42,630 nt of DNA from positions 1-42,630 of the forward strand of contig JBNLBT010000019.1 of NCBI GenBank assembly GCA_050303435.1. The letters run 5' to 3'. The stretch is from JBNLBT01 sp050303435. GTDB lineage: Bacteria > Pseudomonadota > Gammaproteobacteria > Xanthomonadales > Marinicellaceae. The notes under the pieces are model-generated. The model did no database searches. It saw only the letters and a list, made by a program, of their open reading frames with translations, and was not told the DNA's origin. Shown here in pieces: positions 8,037 through 15,835 of this stretch. Made by a program: the position numbers and the translations under genes. Every line of letters starts with the position of its first letter. Position 1 is the first letter of the stretch.

Positions 8037-8950
8037 CAGCCCGCGGCCTGCATCAGCAGTTCAGCAGCGCCCTGTTGCAACAGCGCTTCCGCCACCCTTT
8101 GTCCGAGCACATCGGGGTCGCTGTGCCGGCTTTCGGCCTGCACCCGACGTCGGCCGTGCGGATCATACACCGCGGCCTGCAAATGCAGCCCGTCGCTGTG
8201 CACCTGTGCGAGTGCGCCGATGGCCGATGCGCAACTGCCTTCCAGCAGGGCATTCATGCGGCGTTCGGCGCGCACCGCATGCCAGGTCGGCGCATGGTTC
8301 AATGGCGCCAGCAGCGCGTGCATCTCGGCATCCTCGCACCGCGCTTCAATGCCAATGGCGCCCTGTCCGACCGCCGGCAACCAGTCGGGCGCTGTCAGTT
8401 GCGCGGCGATGCGCCGGTCCAATGCCATGCGCTGCAAGCCGGCAGTGGCCAGCACGATGGCCAGATATTCGCCGCGATCCAGTTTCTCCAGGCGGGTTTG
8501 CACGTTGCCGCGCAACGGCCGCACGATCAGGTCCGGGCGCCGCAGCAGCAATTGCGCCTGGCGGCGCAGGCTGGAGGTGCCGACCACCGCGCCCTGCGGC
8601 AGTGCATCGATGCTGGCGTGGGCGTCGCTGACCCAGGCGTCCGACGGGTTGTGGCGTGGCAACATCGCGGCAATGCCCAGCGATTCAGGCATCTGCGCCG
8701 GCACGTCTTTCATGGAGTGCACCGCCAGATCCGCGCGGCCATCCAGCAGGGCATTTTCCAGTTCCTTCAAAAACAGCCCCTTGCCGCCGATTTTGTTCAG
8801 CGTGACGTCCAGCTTGCGATCGCCCTCGGTGGTCATGGGCAACAGCCGAGTCGGGCGGCCGCAGCGCTGCTCGATCAATGCGGCCACGTGGCGGGTCTGC
8901 CACAGGGCCAACGGGGACTCGCGGGTGGCGATGACGATCGGTGTTTTCAT
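8036..8950 (-). CDS. hemC: Porphobilinogen deaminase (hydroxymethylbilane synthase)
   Basis: 304 aa cytosolic enzyme joining four porphobilinogens into hydroxymethylbilane. Visible motifs: ATRESPLALWQ at the N-terminus, HSMKDVPAQMPE, GTSSLRRQAQLL and RGNVQTRL. The dipyrromethane cofactor is attached to the Cys of LEGSC (Cys240; Cys242 in E. coli); the following residues are ASAIGA where QVPIGA is commoner. The catalytic Asp lies in the DLAVHSMKD region. The ATG overlaps the algR stop by four bases (ATGA), and its own stop overlaps hemD. Placement behind a LytTR two-component pair is a conserved gammaproteobacterial arrangement. Confidence 0.95.
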   Translation of the reverse strand: MKTPIVIATRESPLALWQTRHVAALIEQRCGRPTRLLPMTTEGDRKLDVTLNKIGGKGLFLKELENALLDGRADLAVHSMKDVPAQMPESLGIAAMLPRHNPSDAWVSDAHASIDALPQGAVVGTSSLRRQAQLLLRRPDLIVRPLRGNVQTRLEKLDRGEYLAIVLATAGLQRMALDRRIAAQLTAPDWLPAVGQGAIGIEARCEDAEMHALLAPLNHAPTWHAVRAERRMNALLEGSCASAIGALAQVHSDGLHLQAAVYDPHGRRRVQAESRHSDPDVLGQRVAEALLQQGAAELLMQAAG

Positions 8951-9627
8951 GAATGAATGATGTCCTTGATGAGTTTGAGATTGCGGCGACTGATCAGCGG
9001 TCGGCTGTCGGAATCCCTGAGCAGCGCCTGATATTGATTGTCCGGGGTGTGGTGGATGCCGACCAGGTGGTGTCGGTTGACCAGCGCGTTGCGGTGGATG
9101 CGCACAAACAGGCCGGCGTATTTTTTTTCCAGTTGCACCAGCGATTCATCGACGATGTATTCGCTGGATTCAACCAGCGCACTGACGTATTTGCCGTCGG
9201 CAATGAAACAGGCGATGCGATTCAGGTTGATGTTCAGGGTGTCCTGGCCGCGTTTGATGGTCAGGCAGGCGTCGCTGCTCAGCCCGGTTTTGCGAATCGC
9301 CTGCTGCAGGCGCTGTTTGTTCACCGGTTTGAGCATGTAATCGAGCGCGTCCAGTTCAAACGCCTTAATGGCGTATTCGTCGTACGCGGTGCAAAACACC
9401 ACGCAGCAATCCGGGCTGTCCTGTTTGATGCGCTGTGCCGCCGCAACGCCGTCCATCACCGGCATCTGAATGTCCATGAACACCAGTTGCGGTGATTCGG
9501 CGGCCACGCGTTCAATCGCCTGGCGGCCGTTTTCGGCTTCGATCAAGTCATTGAATCCCATTTCCGTCAGCATTTTGCCCAGTCGCATGCGCGCCAGCGG
9601 TTCATCGTCAACGATCAGAATTTTCAT
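8947..9627 (-). CDS. algR: LytTR response regulator, AlgR-like
   Basis: 226 aa. An N-terminal receiver domain (acidic pair D7-D8, phospho-acceptor D52 in LVFMDIQMPVMDG, switch Thr in FCTAYDEYA, Lys in MLKPVNK) is followed by a LytTR DNA-binding domain from about residue 125 to the end (FVRIHRNALVN, ISRRNLKLIK). LytTR proteins bind DNA through a beta fold rather than a helix-turn-helix. In Pseudomonas AlgR controls alginate and twitching motility. The symbol rests on synteny with algZ upstream and hemCD downstream. The gene overlaps both neighbours by four bases (ATGA), so the pair is co-translated. The target genes here are unknown. Confidence 0.9.
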   Translation of the reverse strand: MKILIVDDEPLARMRLGKMLTEMGFNDLIEAENGRQAIERVAAESPQLVFMDIQMPVMDGVAAAQRIKQDSPDCCVVFCTAYDEYAIKAFELDALDYMLKPVNKQRLQQAIRKTGLSSDACLTIKRGQDTLNINLNRIACFIADGKYVSALVESSEYIVDESLVQLEKKYAGLFVRIHRNALVNRHHLVGIHHTPDNQYQALLRDSDSRPLISRRNLKLIKDIIHS

Positions 9628-10628
9628 AGGGGCATGCTCAACACGGTGGTGAATAGGTCTTCGGTGCGCGCGGTTTGCAGGGAGGCCACCTGTCCATAGG
9701 CCAGTTGCAAGCGTTCCCGTATGTTCTGCAATCCCGTGCCATGGCCGCGCGAGTGGCTTTCGGCCGGGCAGCTGTTGGTGATGGTCACCACCATGCCCGG
9801 TCCTGACCTTTTTGCGGTGAGCCGGATTATACCACCGTTTTCACATTGCTGGATGCCGTGGATCACGGCGTTTTCAACCAGCGGCTGAATGCACAACACG
9901 GGAATCTGTTGCTCCAGCAGCGCATCATCCACGTCCAGTTCATGGTGCAGTTTGTCCGCCAGTCGGAGTTTTTCAATGTACAGATATTTCTTTACCCAGT
10001 CGATTTCCTCGGCCAGTGAAATGTGCTTGCCGTTGTGCGTGAAAGCGCGTCGAAACAGATCGGACAAGGCCTCCACCGCGGTTTCGGCTTTGTTCACGTC
10101 GATCGATATCAGGCTGGCGATGGAGTTCATGCTGTTGAACAGAAAGTGGGGTTTGATGCGCGCCTGCAAGGCGTTGAGTTGCGAGCGCGACACCGCACGC
10201 ACCTGTTTCTGCCACTGCTCCTGGATGTAAAAATAGCGGATCAGCGCCAGAAATGTGATCATCGCTGCGGCGTTGATTTTGATGCTCAGCAACCACGGGT
10301 CGCTGAGCAGTCCGATGCCGATGCGTTCATCCAGCCAGCCGATGGACAGGGTGTAGGCCGAACTGATCAGTGCAACGGTCAACACCAGCAATAAAACTCC
10401 CCAGTACACCCCCGCGCGATTGTACCAGCGCGCGCCCTTGCAGAGCACGATAATCAGGGTGATGGACACCAGTTGCGCCAATAAACTGATGATCGACAGG
10501 CGGGTCAGAAATTCGAGGTTGAATTGCAGAAAACTCAGCGCATAGATGACCACCATCAACTGCGTCATCACCAGCACGGTGAACACGCGCATGGAATCAC
10601 AAAAATCGGCCAGCCAGTTCTGCATCAT
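9624..10628 (-). CDS. algZ: Sensor histidine kinase, AlgZ/FimS-like
   Basis: 334 aa from the chosen start. Several membrane helices fill roughly residues 15-135 (for example VLVMTQLMVVIYAL, ISLLAQLVSITLIIVL, VYWGVLLLVLTVALISSAY). The cytosolic His_kinase domain has the phospho-acceptor in RIKPHFLFNSMNSI (His161), an N box QPLVENAVIHGI and a G box GTGLQNIRERL, typical of the LytS/AlgZ class that partners LytTR regulators. The frame stays open to an ATG at 10676, but MMQNWLADF at 10628 looks like the usual N-terminus; neither has a clear Shine-Dalgarno. It overlaps algR by four bases. argH, often upstream in Pseudomonas, is absent. Confidence 0.88.
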   Translation of the reverse strand: MMQNWLADFCDSMRVFTVLVMTQLMVVIYALSFLQFNLEFLTRLSIISLLAQLVSITLIIVLCKGARWYNRAGVYWGVLLLVLTVALISSAYTLSIGWLDERIGIGLLSDPWLLSIKINAAAMITFLALIRYFYIQEQWQKQVRAVSRSQLNALQARIKPHFLFNSMNSIASLISIDVNKAETAVEALSDLFRRAFTHNGKHISLAEEIDWVKKYLYIEKLRLADKLHHELDVDDALLEQQIPVLCIQPLVENAVIHGIQQCENGGIIRLTAKRSGPGMVVTITNSCPAESHSRGHGTGLQNIRERLQLAYGQVASLQTARTEDLFTTVLSMPL

Positions 10629-10764
10629 CGCTGTATGATAGCAAAAAAGCCCCCGGTTGCCTGCCCCATTGTGCATGCCATTGGCGCCGTTGCGTGGACG
10701 ATATGGGACACTGGAAGATGCATTTTGACTTCGCGGGCGACAAAAAGCACCTCACAAGGGTCAA

Positions 10765-10784
10765 ATTGGCTCAAATCCGCCAAT
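10765..10784. promoter_or_regulatory. Inverted repeat ATTGGC-N8-GCCAAT, candidate operator
   Basis: A perfect 6-bp dyad with an 8-base spacer lies in the 197-base gap between the divergent algZ-like gene and the small secreted protein, 41 bases before the latter's ATG. Size and symmetry suit a dimeric regulator site, but no regulator can be named. Confidence 0.3.
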
Positions 10785-10825
10785 AAACTGTTGCCTGCGT
10801 CACATTTTTCATGGAAAATGATCCC

Positions 10826-11158
10826 ATGAGCAAATCCGTTACGCGACATGTTATTTTGTTGACCGGTGCGCTGGTCTTCGCAATGCCGGCACATTCCAGT
10901 GGTTTGTTGTGCCCGCAGGGTGAGAACATGTCTCAAGATGTCCGTGAAGAGAAATCAGGTCGTTTGCAAGACGCGCTGAACGCCATGAGCGAACCGGCCG
11001 GCGAAACACCGGTCCTGATTTCCGCTTCCGACGGCCTCAAAAAACAGCACGCGGTGGAAACGCCGGCGCAAACAAAACCCGACTCCGAAGAAAAAAACGA
11101 ATCCAAGTTGAACAGCATGTTCAACATTCTGGTGCCGTCGACCATCCGCGACAAGTGA
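10826..11158 (+). CDS. Small secreted protein, unknown
   Basis: 110 aa from the ATG at 10826 (an in-frame ATG at 10811 lacks a Shine-Dalgarno; GGAA lies about 10 bases before 10826). The N-terminus MSKSVTRHVILLTGALVFAMPAHS reads as a signal peptide cleaved near PAHS-SG. The mature part is hydrophilic and probably disordered, with many Glu, Lys, Ser and Pro residues, a single Cys (LLCPQ), and a short hydrophobic end LNSMFNILVPSTIRDK. No family recognised. It is divergent from the algZ-like gene. Codon use looks like its neighbours and the signal peptide is clear, so I believe it is real. Confidence 0.6.
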   Translation: MSKSVTRHVILLTGALVFAMPAHSSGLLCPQGENMSQDVREEKSGRLQDALNAMSEPAGETPVLISASDGLKKQHAVETPAQTKPDSEEKNESKLNSMFNILVPSTIRDK

Positions 11159-11205
11159 GTTGCAGCGATTCTATCCCGCGCCGTTGAGCGCTTGAGTTTT
11201 TCCAA

Positions 11206-11234
11206 TTGACGCAGTAAAGTGGCCGCATTTTATT
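11206..11234 (+). promoter_or_regulatory. Putative promoter of the thioesterase gene
   Basis: TTGACG (5 of 6 matches to the -35 consensus), 17 bases, then TTTATT (4 of 6 to -10). It ends 21 bases before the ATG at 11256. Confidence 0.45.
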
Positions 11235-11255
11235 CATGCATCGGAACCATTGCCC

Positions 11256-11738
11256 ATGACAGGCACGCAGAACATTCAACCGGCCAGTGCGGCCGACCTG
11301 CCCACATTTGAACACTTCCTGCACACCCACATCCCTTTGACCCGGGCGATGGGCTTGCGTCTTGATGCGCTGCAGGCAGACGCGCTGAGATTGCACGCGC
11401 CGCTGGCGCCCAACATCAACGACAAAGGCACCGCTTTTGGTGGCAGCAGCGCTTCCTTGATGGTGATTGCCGGCTGGTCTTTGTTGACCTTGTGGCTGTT
11501 GCGCCACGGCGTGCAACGCGATGTGGTGGTGTTTCGTGCCGACACACGCTGGCAGAAACCGCTCACCGATGCACTGGATGTGCGCGCCCGTTTTGTCGGG
11601 GCAATGGACGCGGCGTTGCTCGATCGGGTGCGCAGCGGAAAGCGCGCGGTGAAAGTCGCGATGGCCTCTGAAGTGTTGAATGCCGCCGGCGATGTGTGTG
11701 CCAGCATGGCGGGCGACTACGCGGTGGTGTGCGACTGA
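11256..11738 (+). CDS. YiiD C-terminal-type hotdog thioesterase
   Basis: 160 aa with one hotdog-fold domain matching the putative thioesterase region found at the C-terminus of E. coli YiiD. Diagnostic patterns are FLHTHIPLTRAMGLRL, LHAPLAPNINDKGTAFGGSSASLM (the conserved N-x-N-x-x-G-T-x-F-G-G-S motif on the hotdog helix) and a distal DYAVV strand. The acetyltransferase half of YiiD is missing, so this is a stand-alone thioesterase; the acyl substrate is unknown. The start is the ATG at 11256; a TTG two codons upstream is possible. No partner gene is obvious, and the next gene has its own gap of about 100 bases. Confidence 0.82.
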   Translation: MTGTQNIQPASAADLPTFEHFLHTHIPLTRAMGLRLDALQADALRLHAPLAPNINDKGTAFGGSSASLMVIAGWSLLTLWLLRHGVQRDVVVFRADTRWQKPLTDALDVRARFVGAMDAALLDRVRSGKRAVKVAMASEVLNAAGDVCASMAGDYAVVCD

Positions 11739-11836
11739 CCCGCGCCCCATTCCTGGCTTAGTGCGGGGCCAATTGGATGCGCACAAGGCGCTGCGGGTGT
11801 GTCATAATATGGCCGATTCAATCCGGGTTTCAGAAC

Positions 11837-12247
11837 ATGAGAAATGTCATTGCCACTGTGCTGCTCACGGCCCTGTTGAGCGGTTGTGCGACCAACATGT
11901 CGAAAAAACGCTTGCTCGACAACACCCTGTACGATTACGCCAAAATCATTCGCTGGGCCGATTTCAACAGCGCCGCCAGCTTCCTCAGTCCGGACATCGA
12001 CGATGAACACAAACCCCGCCGTCTGGATGTACAGCGGCTGATGCAATTTTCCGTCAGCAGCTATCAGGAAGACCCGATTGTGCCGGGTGAAAACGAAAAC
12101 ATCGTCATCCAACCGGTCAAAATTCAGTTTTACAACAACCACACCAAACGGGAACGCGTCATCATCGACATTCAGAAGTGGGAATACGATGAGGAACGCA
12201 AACGCTGGTGGCTGATCAGCGGCTTGCCCAAAATCACCCGCAACTAA
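11837..12247 (+). CDS. Conserved small lipoprotein, unknown function
   Basis: 136 aa. MRNVIATVLLTALLSGC is a type II signal peptide with lipobox LSGC (Cys17), followed by ATNMSKKRLLDNTL. The open frame extends 20 codons upstream but the lipobox fixes the start at 11837. The mature domain (LYDYAKIIRWADFNSAASFL, then strands around VKIQFYNNHTKRERVIIDIQKWEYDEERKRWWLISG) has the helix-then-sheet layout of NTF2-like lipoproteins. I do not know its role. CATAAT at about 11801 could be a -10 box. folB starts 9 bases after its stop, so the two are probably co-transcribed. Confidence 0.78.
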   Translation: MRNVIATVLLTALLSGCATNMSKKRLLDNTLYDYAKIIRWADFNSAASFLSPDIDDEHKPRRLDVQRLMQFSVSSYQEDPIVPGENENIVIQPVKIQFYNNHTKRERVIIDIQKWEYDEERKRWWLISGLPKITRN

Positions 12248-12256
12248 AGCACAGAC

Positions 12257-12610
12257 ATGGACAAAGTGCTGTTGCAGGGGCTGTGGGCGGAAACCGTGAT
12301 TGGCGTGCACCCCTGGGAGCGGCGCCTGCGCCAGCGCGTCGAACTGGATGTGCGTTTGTCGATGGATCTGGCCAAGGCCGGGCGCTCAGATGCGTTGGTC
12401 GACACGCTGGATTATCAGCGCATCGCCGATCAGCTGGTGGCATTGATTGAAGGCAGTTCGTTCCAATTGCTGGAGGCCCTGGCTGAGCATTGCGCGGCGC
12501 ATCTGTTGTCCACTCTGCCGGTGCTCAAAGTCAAAATTCTGGTGCGCAAGCCCGATGCGCTGGAACAGGTTGATGCCGTGGCGGTGCAGATCACCCGCAA
12601 GCGCGATTGA
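12257..12610 (+). CDS. folB: Dihydroneopterin aldolase
   Basis: 117 aa. FolB splits 7,8-dihydroneopterin into 6-hydroxymethyl-dihydropterin and glycolaldehyde in folate synthesis; it acts as a cytosolic homo-octamer with a T-fold. The sequence shows GLWAETVIGVHPWERRLRQ (pterin-site Glu and the W-E-R motif), LDYQRIADQLVALIEGSSFQLLEALAEH and the catalytic Lys in VRKPDAL near the C-terminus. Length is normal. Its last 20 bases overlap the end of purD on the other strand, so the two genes converge inside coding sequence. Confidence 0.93.
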   Translation: MDKVLLQGLWAETVIGVHPWERRLRQRVELDVRLSMDLAKAGRSDALVDTLDYQRIADQLVALIEGSSFQLLEALAEHCAAHLLSTLPVLKVKILVRKPDALEQVDAVAVQITRKRD

Positions 12611-13883
12611 TGGCCTTGTCACCGATGTCGTTGCGCTGAAATTTGCCGTCCCAGTGGATCGCCTCGGCGGCGTGGTAGGCGCGCGTTTTGGCTTCCTTAA
12701 GATTGGCGTGCAGGGCGCAGACACACAACACCCGACCGCCGTGGGTCAACACCCGACCGTCCGCGTCCAGGCGGGTGCCGGCATGAAACACTTTAACGTC
12801 ATCGGCGTCCAGCGACGCCAGACCGGCAATCAACTGACCACTCTCGCAGTGACCCGGATAGCCCTGTTGAGCCAGCACCACACCGAGTGAGAACCGCGGA
12901 TCCCATTCAATGGCACAGTCTTTGAGTTGTCCGTTCAGGGCCGCCAGGCACAATTCATCCAGGTTGCTGCGCAGACGTTGCAAAATCGGCTGGGTTTCCG
13001 GATCGCCCATGCGCACATTGAATTCCAGCACGCGGGGCTGTCCCTGCGCGTCGATCATCAGGCCGGCGTAGAGAAAGCCACGAAACGGCGTGCCGTCCTT
13101 GACCAGCCCGTGCAAGGTGGGCTTGATCACCTGTTCAATCACCCGCTGGTGCAGCGCCTGATCGACGATCGGTGCCGGAGAATAGGCGCCCATGCCGCCG
13201 GTGTTGGGTCCGCGATCGCCGTCGTCGCGGGCTTTGTGGTCCTGCGAGGTGGCCAGCGGCAGAAAATCTTCGCCATCGGCGATGACCATGAACGAGGCTT
13301 CTTCGCCGTGCAGGAATTCTTCAATCACCACGGTGCTGCCGGCGGCGCCAAATTTGTGTTCAGAAAGCATGTCTCTGACCGCGCTTTCCGCTTCACGGCG
13401 ATCGGCGGCGATCACCACGCCTTTGCCGGCGGCCAGGCCGTCGGCTTTGATCACGGTGGGGTAAGCGCACTGATTCACATGCTGCAGGGCCGCGTGCAAA
13501 TCGGAGAATTCAGCGTAATCGGCGGTCGGTATGTCATGTCTTTGCAGAAAGGCTTTGGTGTAGGCCTTGGAGCCTTCCAGCCGGGCCGCCGCGGCGTTCG
13601 GGCCAAAACAGGCGATGCCGGCGGCGTCCAGGGCGTCCACAACGCCGTCCACCAGCGGTTGTTCCGGCCCGACAATGACCAGATCGATGGCCTCATCGCG
13701 GCAGTGCGCAATCAGCGCGTCGAAGTCACTCAGGTCGAGTGACACGTTCTCAACGCCGGCTTCAAGTGCCGTGCCTCCGTTGCCGGGCGCCACCTGCACA
13801 CGCGTCACGGTGGACGATTGTCGCAAGCGCCAGGCCATGGCGTGTTCACGCCCGCCCGATCCCAATACCAGCACGTGATTCAT
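12591..13883 (-). CDS. purD: Phosphoribosylamine-glycine ligase
   Basis: 430 aa ATP-grasp enzyme making glycinamide ribonucleotide in purine synthesis. The N-terminal GSGGREHAMAWRL, the VIVGPEQPLVDGVVDAL motif, the ATP-grasp segment YPTVIKADGLAAGKGVVIA and EFLHGEEASFMVIADG, DHKARDDGDRGPNTGGMGAYSPAPI and the metal site EFNVRMGDPETQPIL are all present. Length is normal. The ATG has an excellent Shine-Dalgarno (GGAGGTG, about 5 bases spacing) and lies 16 bases after the purH stop, so purH and purD form an operon. Its 3' end overlaps folB on the opposite strand. Confidence 0.97.
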   Translation of the reverse strand: MNHVLVLGSGGREHAMAWRLRQSSTVTRVQVAPGNGGTALEAGVENVSLDLSDFDALIAHCRDEAIDLVIVGPEQPLVDGVVDALDAAGIACFGPNAAAARLEGSKAYTKAFLQRHDIPTADYAEFSDLHAALQHVNQCAYPTVIKADGLAAGKGVVIAADRREAESAVRDMLSEHKFGAAGSTVVIEEFLHGEEASFMVIADGEDFLPLATSQDHKARDDGDRGPNTGGMGAYSPAPIVDQALHQRVIEQVIKPTLHGLVKDGTPFRGFLYAGLMIDAQGQPRVLEFNVRMGDPETQPILQRLRSNLDELCLAALNGQLKDCAIEWDPRFSLGVVLAQQGYPGHCESGQLIAGLASLDADDVKVFHAGTRLDADGRVLTHGGRVLCVCALHANLKEAKTRAYHAAEAIHWDGKFQRNDIGDKAINRACG

Positions 13884-13899
13884 GCGCGCACCTCCGCGA

Positions 13900-15474
13900 T
13901 CAATGGTTGAAATGTCTGATGTGGGTGAACACCATGGTCATGTTGTGCTCATCCGCTGCGTGGATCACCTCTTCATCGCGGATCGATCCGCCCGGCTGGA
14001 TCACCGCGCGAATGCCGGCGCTGGCGGCCGCATCGATGCCGTCCCGAAACGGGAAAAACGCGTCCGATGCCATCACCGAACGGGTCACTTTCAGATCCGC
14101 GTCATCGGCTTTGATGGAGGCAATGCGCGCGCTCACCACGCGGCTCATCTGGCCGGCGCCAATGCCGATGGTTTTTTGATTGCGTGCGTACACGATGGCA
14201 TTGGATTTGACCCATTTGGCCACCCGCCAGGCGAATTTCATGTCGCGCCATTCATCGTCGTTGGGCATGCGTTTGGTCACCACTTTCATCTGCTCCACGT
14301 CCAGGGTCAGCACGTCGGCGTCCTGCACCAACAAGCCGCCGCGCACGCGCTTGTAAGTGGTCCAGGGCTGGTTCGGCTGCCATTCGCCGGAACACAGAAT
14401 GCGCAGATTTTTTTTGTTGGAAAACACCGCCAGCGCGGCTTCATCGTAGGCCGGTGCGATGATCACTTCGGCGAACTGTTTGTCGAGAATGGTTTGCGCG
14501 GTTTTTTCATCCACCGTTCGATTGAAAGCCAGCACACCGCCAAAGGCGGAGGTGGGATCGGTTTCAAAGGCTTTCAGATAGGCCATGGTCAGGCCGTCGT
14601 CGCAGGCCACGCCGCAGGGGTTGGCGTGCTTGACGATCACGCAGGCCGCGTCGTCGTCGAATTCCTTGACGCATTCCAATGCCGCGTCGGCGTCGGCGAT
14701 GTTGTTGTAGGACAGCGCCTTGCCCTGAATCAGATAGGTGCTGCCAACGGTGCCCGGCTGCGGCGCTTTGTCGGTGTAGAAGGCGGCTTTCTGGTGCGGG
14801 TTCTCGCCGTAGCGCAGCGGGCTGCGGTGTTCATACTGCATGGTCAGAAAACGCGGAAATTCATTTTGCACGCCGGTGTCGCTGATGGCACTCATGTAAT
14901 TGGCAATCAGGCCGTCGTAGCGGGCCGTGTGTGCGTAGGCCTTGGCCGCCAGCACGTGGCGGTTCTGATGCGAGATGCCGCCGTAGGTGGTCAGCTCTTC
15001 AATCATTTCCTGATAGTCATCCGGGTTAATCAGCACGGTCACGCGGTCGTGATTTTTGGCCGCCGCACGAATCATCGCCGGGCCACCGATGTCGATGTTC
15101 TCAATGGCGTCGGCCAGCGTCGCGCCGGCGGAGTTGATGGTCTCCTCGAAGGGGTACAGATTGACCACCAGCAGGTCGATGGCTTCGATGCCGTGCTCGG
15201 CCATTTTTTCGGCGTCGGTTTCGGCGCGACCCAGCAATGCGCCGTGCACTTTCGGGTGCAGCGTCTTCAGGCGACCGTCCATCATTTCCGGGAAGCCGGT
15301 GTAGGCCTCAATCGGCGTCACTGGAATGTTGGCATCGCGAATGGCGGCGGCGGTGCCGCCGGTGGACAGAATCTCAACACCCAATTTGTTCAATGCCTGG
15401 GCCAGTGGAATCAGATTGTCTTTATTCGACACGCTGATCAAGGCCCGACGGATCGGCACTCGGTTCTGCGTCAT
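13900..15474 (-). CDS. purH: Bifunctional AICAR transformylase / IMP cyclohydrolase
   Basis: 524 aa enzyme for the last two steps of IMP synthesis. The N-terminal cyclohydrolase (MGS-like) domain shows ALISVSNKDNL, LSTGGTAAAIRDA and DGRLKTLHPKVHGALLGR. The C-terminal transformylase domain shows RYGENPHQKAAFY and the catalytic pair in IVKHANPCGVA, then TDPTSAFGG and ITRSVMASDAFFPFRDGID-type motifs. Length matches other proteobacterial PurH. First gene of the purHD operon, with its own -10 box upstream, and separated from fis by 127 bases. Confidence 0.97.
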   Translation of the reverse strand: MTQNRVPIRRALISVSNKDNLIPLAQALNKLGVEILSTGGTAAAIRDANIPVTPIEAYTGFPEMMDGRLKTLHPKVHGALLGRAETDAEKMAEHGIEAIDLLVVNLYPFEETINSAGATLADAIENIDIGGPAMIRAAAKNHDRVTVLINPDDYQEMIEELTTYGGISHQNRHVLAAKAYAHTARYDGLIANYMSAISDTGVQNEFPRFLTMQYEHRSPLRYGENPHQKAAFYTDKAPQPGTVGSTYLIQGKALSYNNIADADAALECVKEFDDDAACVIVKHANPCGVACDDGLTMAYLKAFETDPTSAFGGVLAFNRTVDEKTAQTILDKQFAEVIIAPAYDEAALAVFSNKKNLRILCSGEWQPNQPWTTYKRVRGGLLVQDADVLTLDVEQMKVVTKRMPNDDEWRDMKFAWRVAKWVKSNAIVYARNQKTIGIGAGQMSRVVSARIASIKADDADLKVTRSVMASDAFFPFRDGIDAAASAGIRAVIQPGGSIRDEEVIHAADEHNMTMVFTHIRHFNH

Positions 15475-15503
15475 GCGGTGATGTCCGTGTTGAAAAGGGC
15501 GGT

Positions 15504-15509
15504 ATTATA
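15504..15509 (-). promoter_or_regulatory. Putative -10 box of purHD
   Basis: TATAAT on the minus strand, 29 bases before the purH ATG, inside the palindrome GGTAT-T-ATACC. The best -35 window at 17 bases (TGGTCG) is weak. No classic PurR operator is seen. Confidence 0.5.
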
Positions 15510-15601
15510 CCGTGGAATGTCACCAGCGACCAGCATTGACGGCGCCTGCTGGCACGTCGCCTGACACTGTCAGCGCGTTCCAGGTGCTGTGGGCATGGCG
15601 T

Positions 15602-15835
15602 TTACAATCGGTGTTTGCGAATTTTGTTGCGCAAGGTGGTGCGGGTGATGCCGAGCATCTCGGCGGCTTTGCTCTGATTGCCTTCTGCCCACTCGATGAC
15701 CGCCTTGATCAGGCCTTTTTCGGTTTCATTGATGACCAGATTGTACAGTTGGCAGGCTTTGTGCCCGTTCAGTGATTCGAGGTATTCGGTGACCGACTGG
15801 GCGGTGAATTGGCGCTGGTTGATGGATTGCTTCAT
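15602..15835 (-). CDS. fis: Fis-family DNA-binding protein (short form)
   Basis: 77 aa. The C-terminal helix-turn-helix GNQSKAAEMLGITRTTLRNKIRKH is the Fis signature; the helices before it (CQLYNLVINETEKGLIKAVIEWAEG) form the dimer core. Fis bends DNA and tunes rRNA and growth-phase genes. At 77 residues it is shorter than the E. coli protein (98) and lacks most of the N-terminal beta-arm region needed there for DNA-invertase stimulation. The ATG overlaps the stop of the DUF3426 gene (ATGA). In many Gammaproteobacteria dusB precedes fis; here that place is taken by the DUF3426 gene. Confidence 0.9.
   Translation of the reverse strand: MKQSINQRQFTAQSVTEYLESLNGHKACQLYNLVINETEKGLIKAVIEWAEGNQSKAAEMLGITRTTLRNKIRKHRL

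Noticed and set aside
13882..15564. Plus-strand frame of 560 codons opposite purH
   Set aside because: Antisense to a complete, well-conserved PurH; translated composition (His, Gly, Val, Gln) is typical of a shadow.
15558..15575. CTGAC-N3-GTCAG element after fis as a terminator
   Set aside because: The stem is only 5 bp with a 3-base loop and no T run; flanking G/C bases pair only with a bulge.
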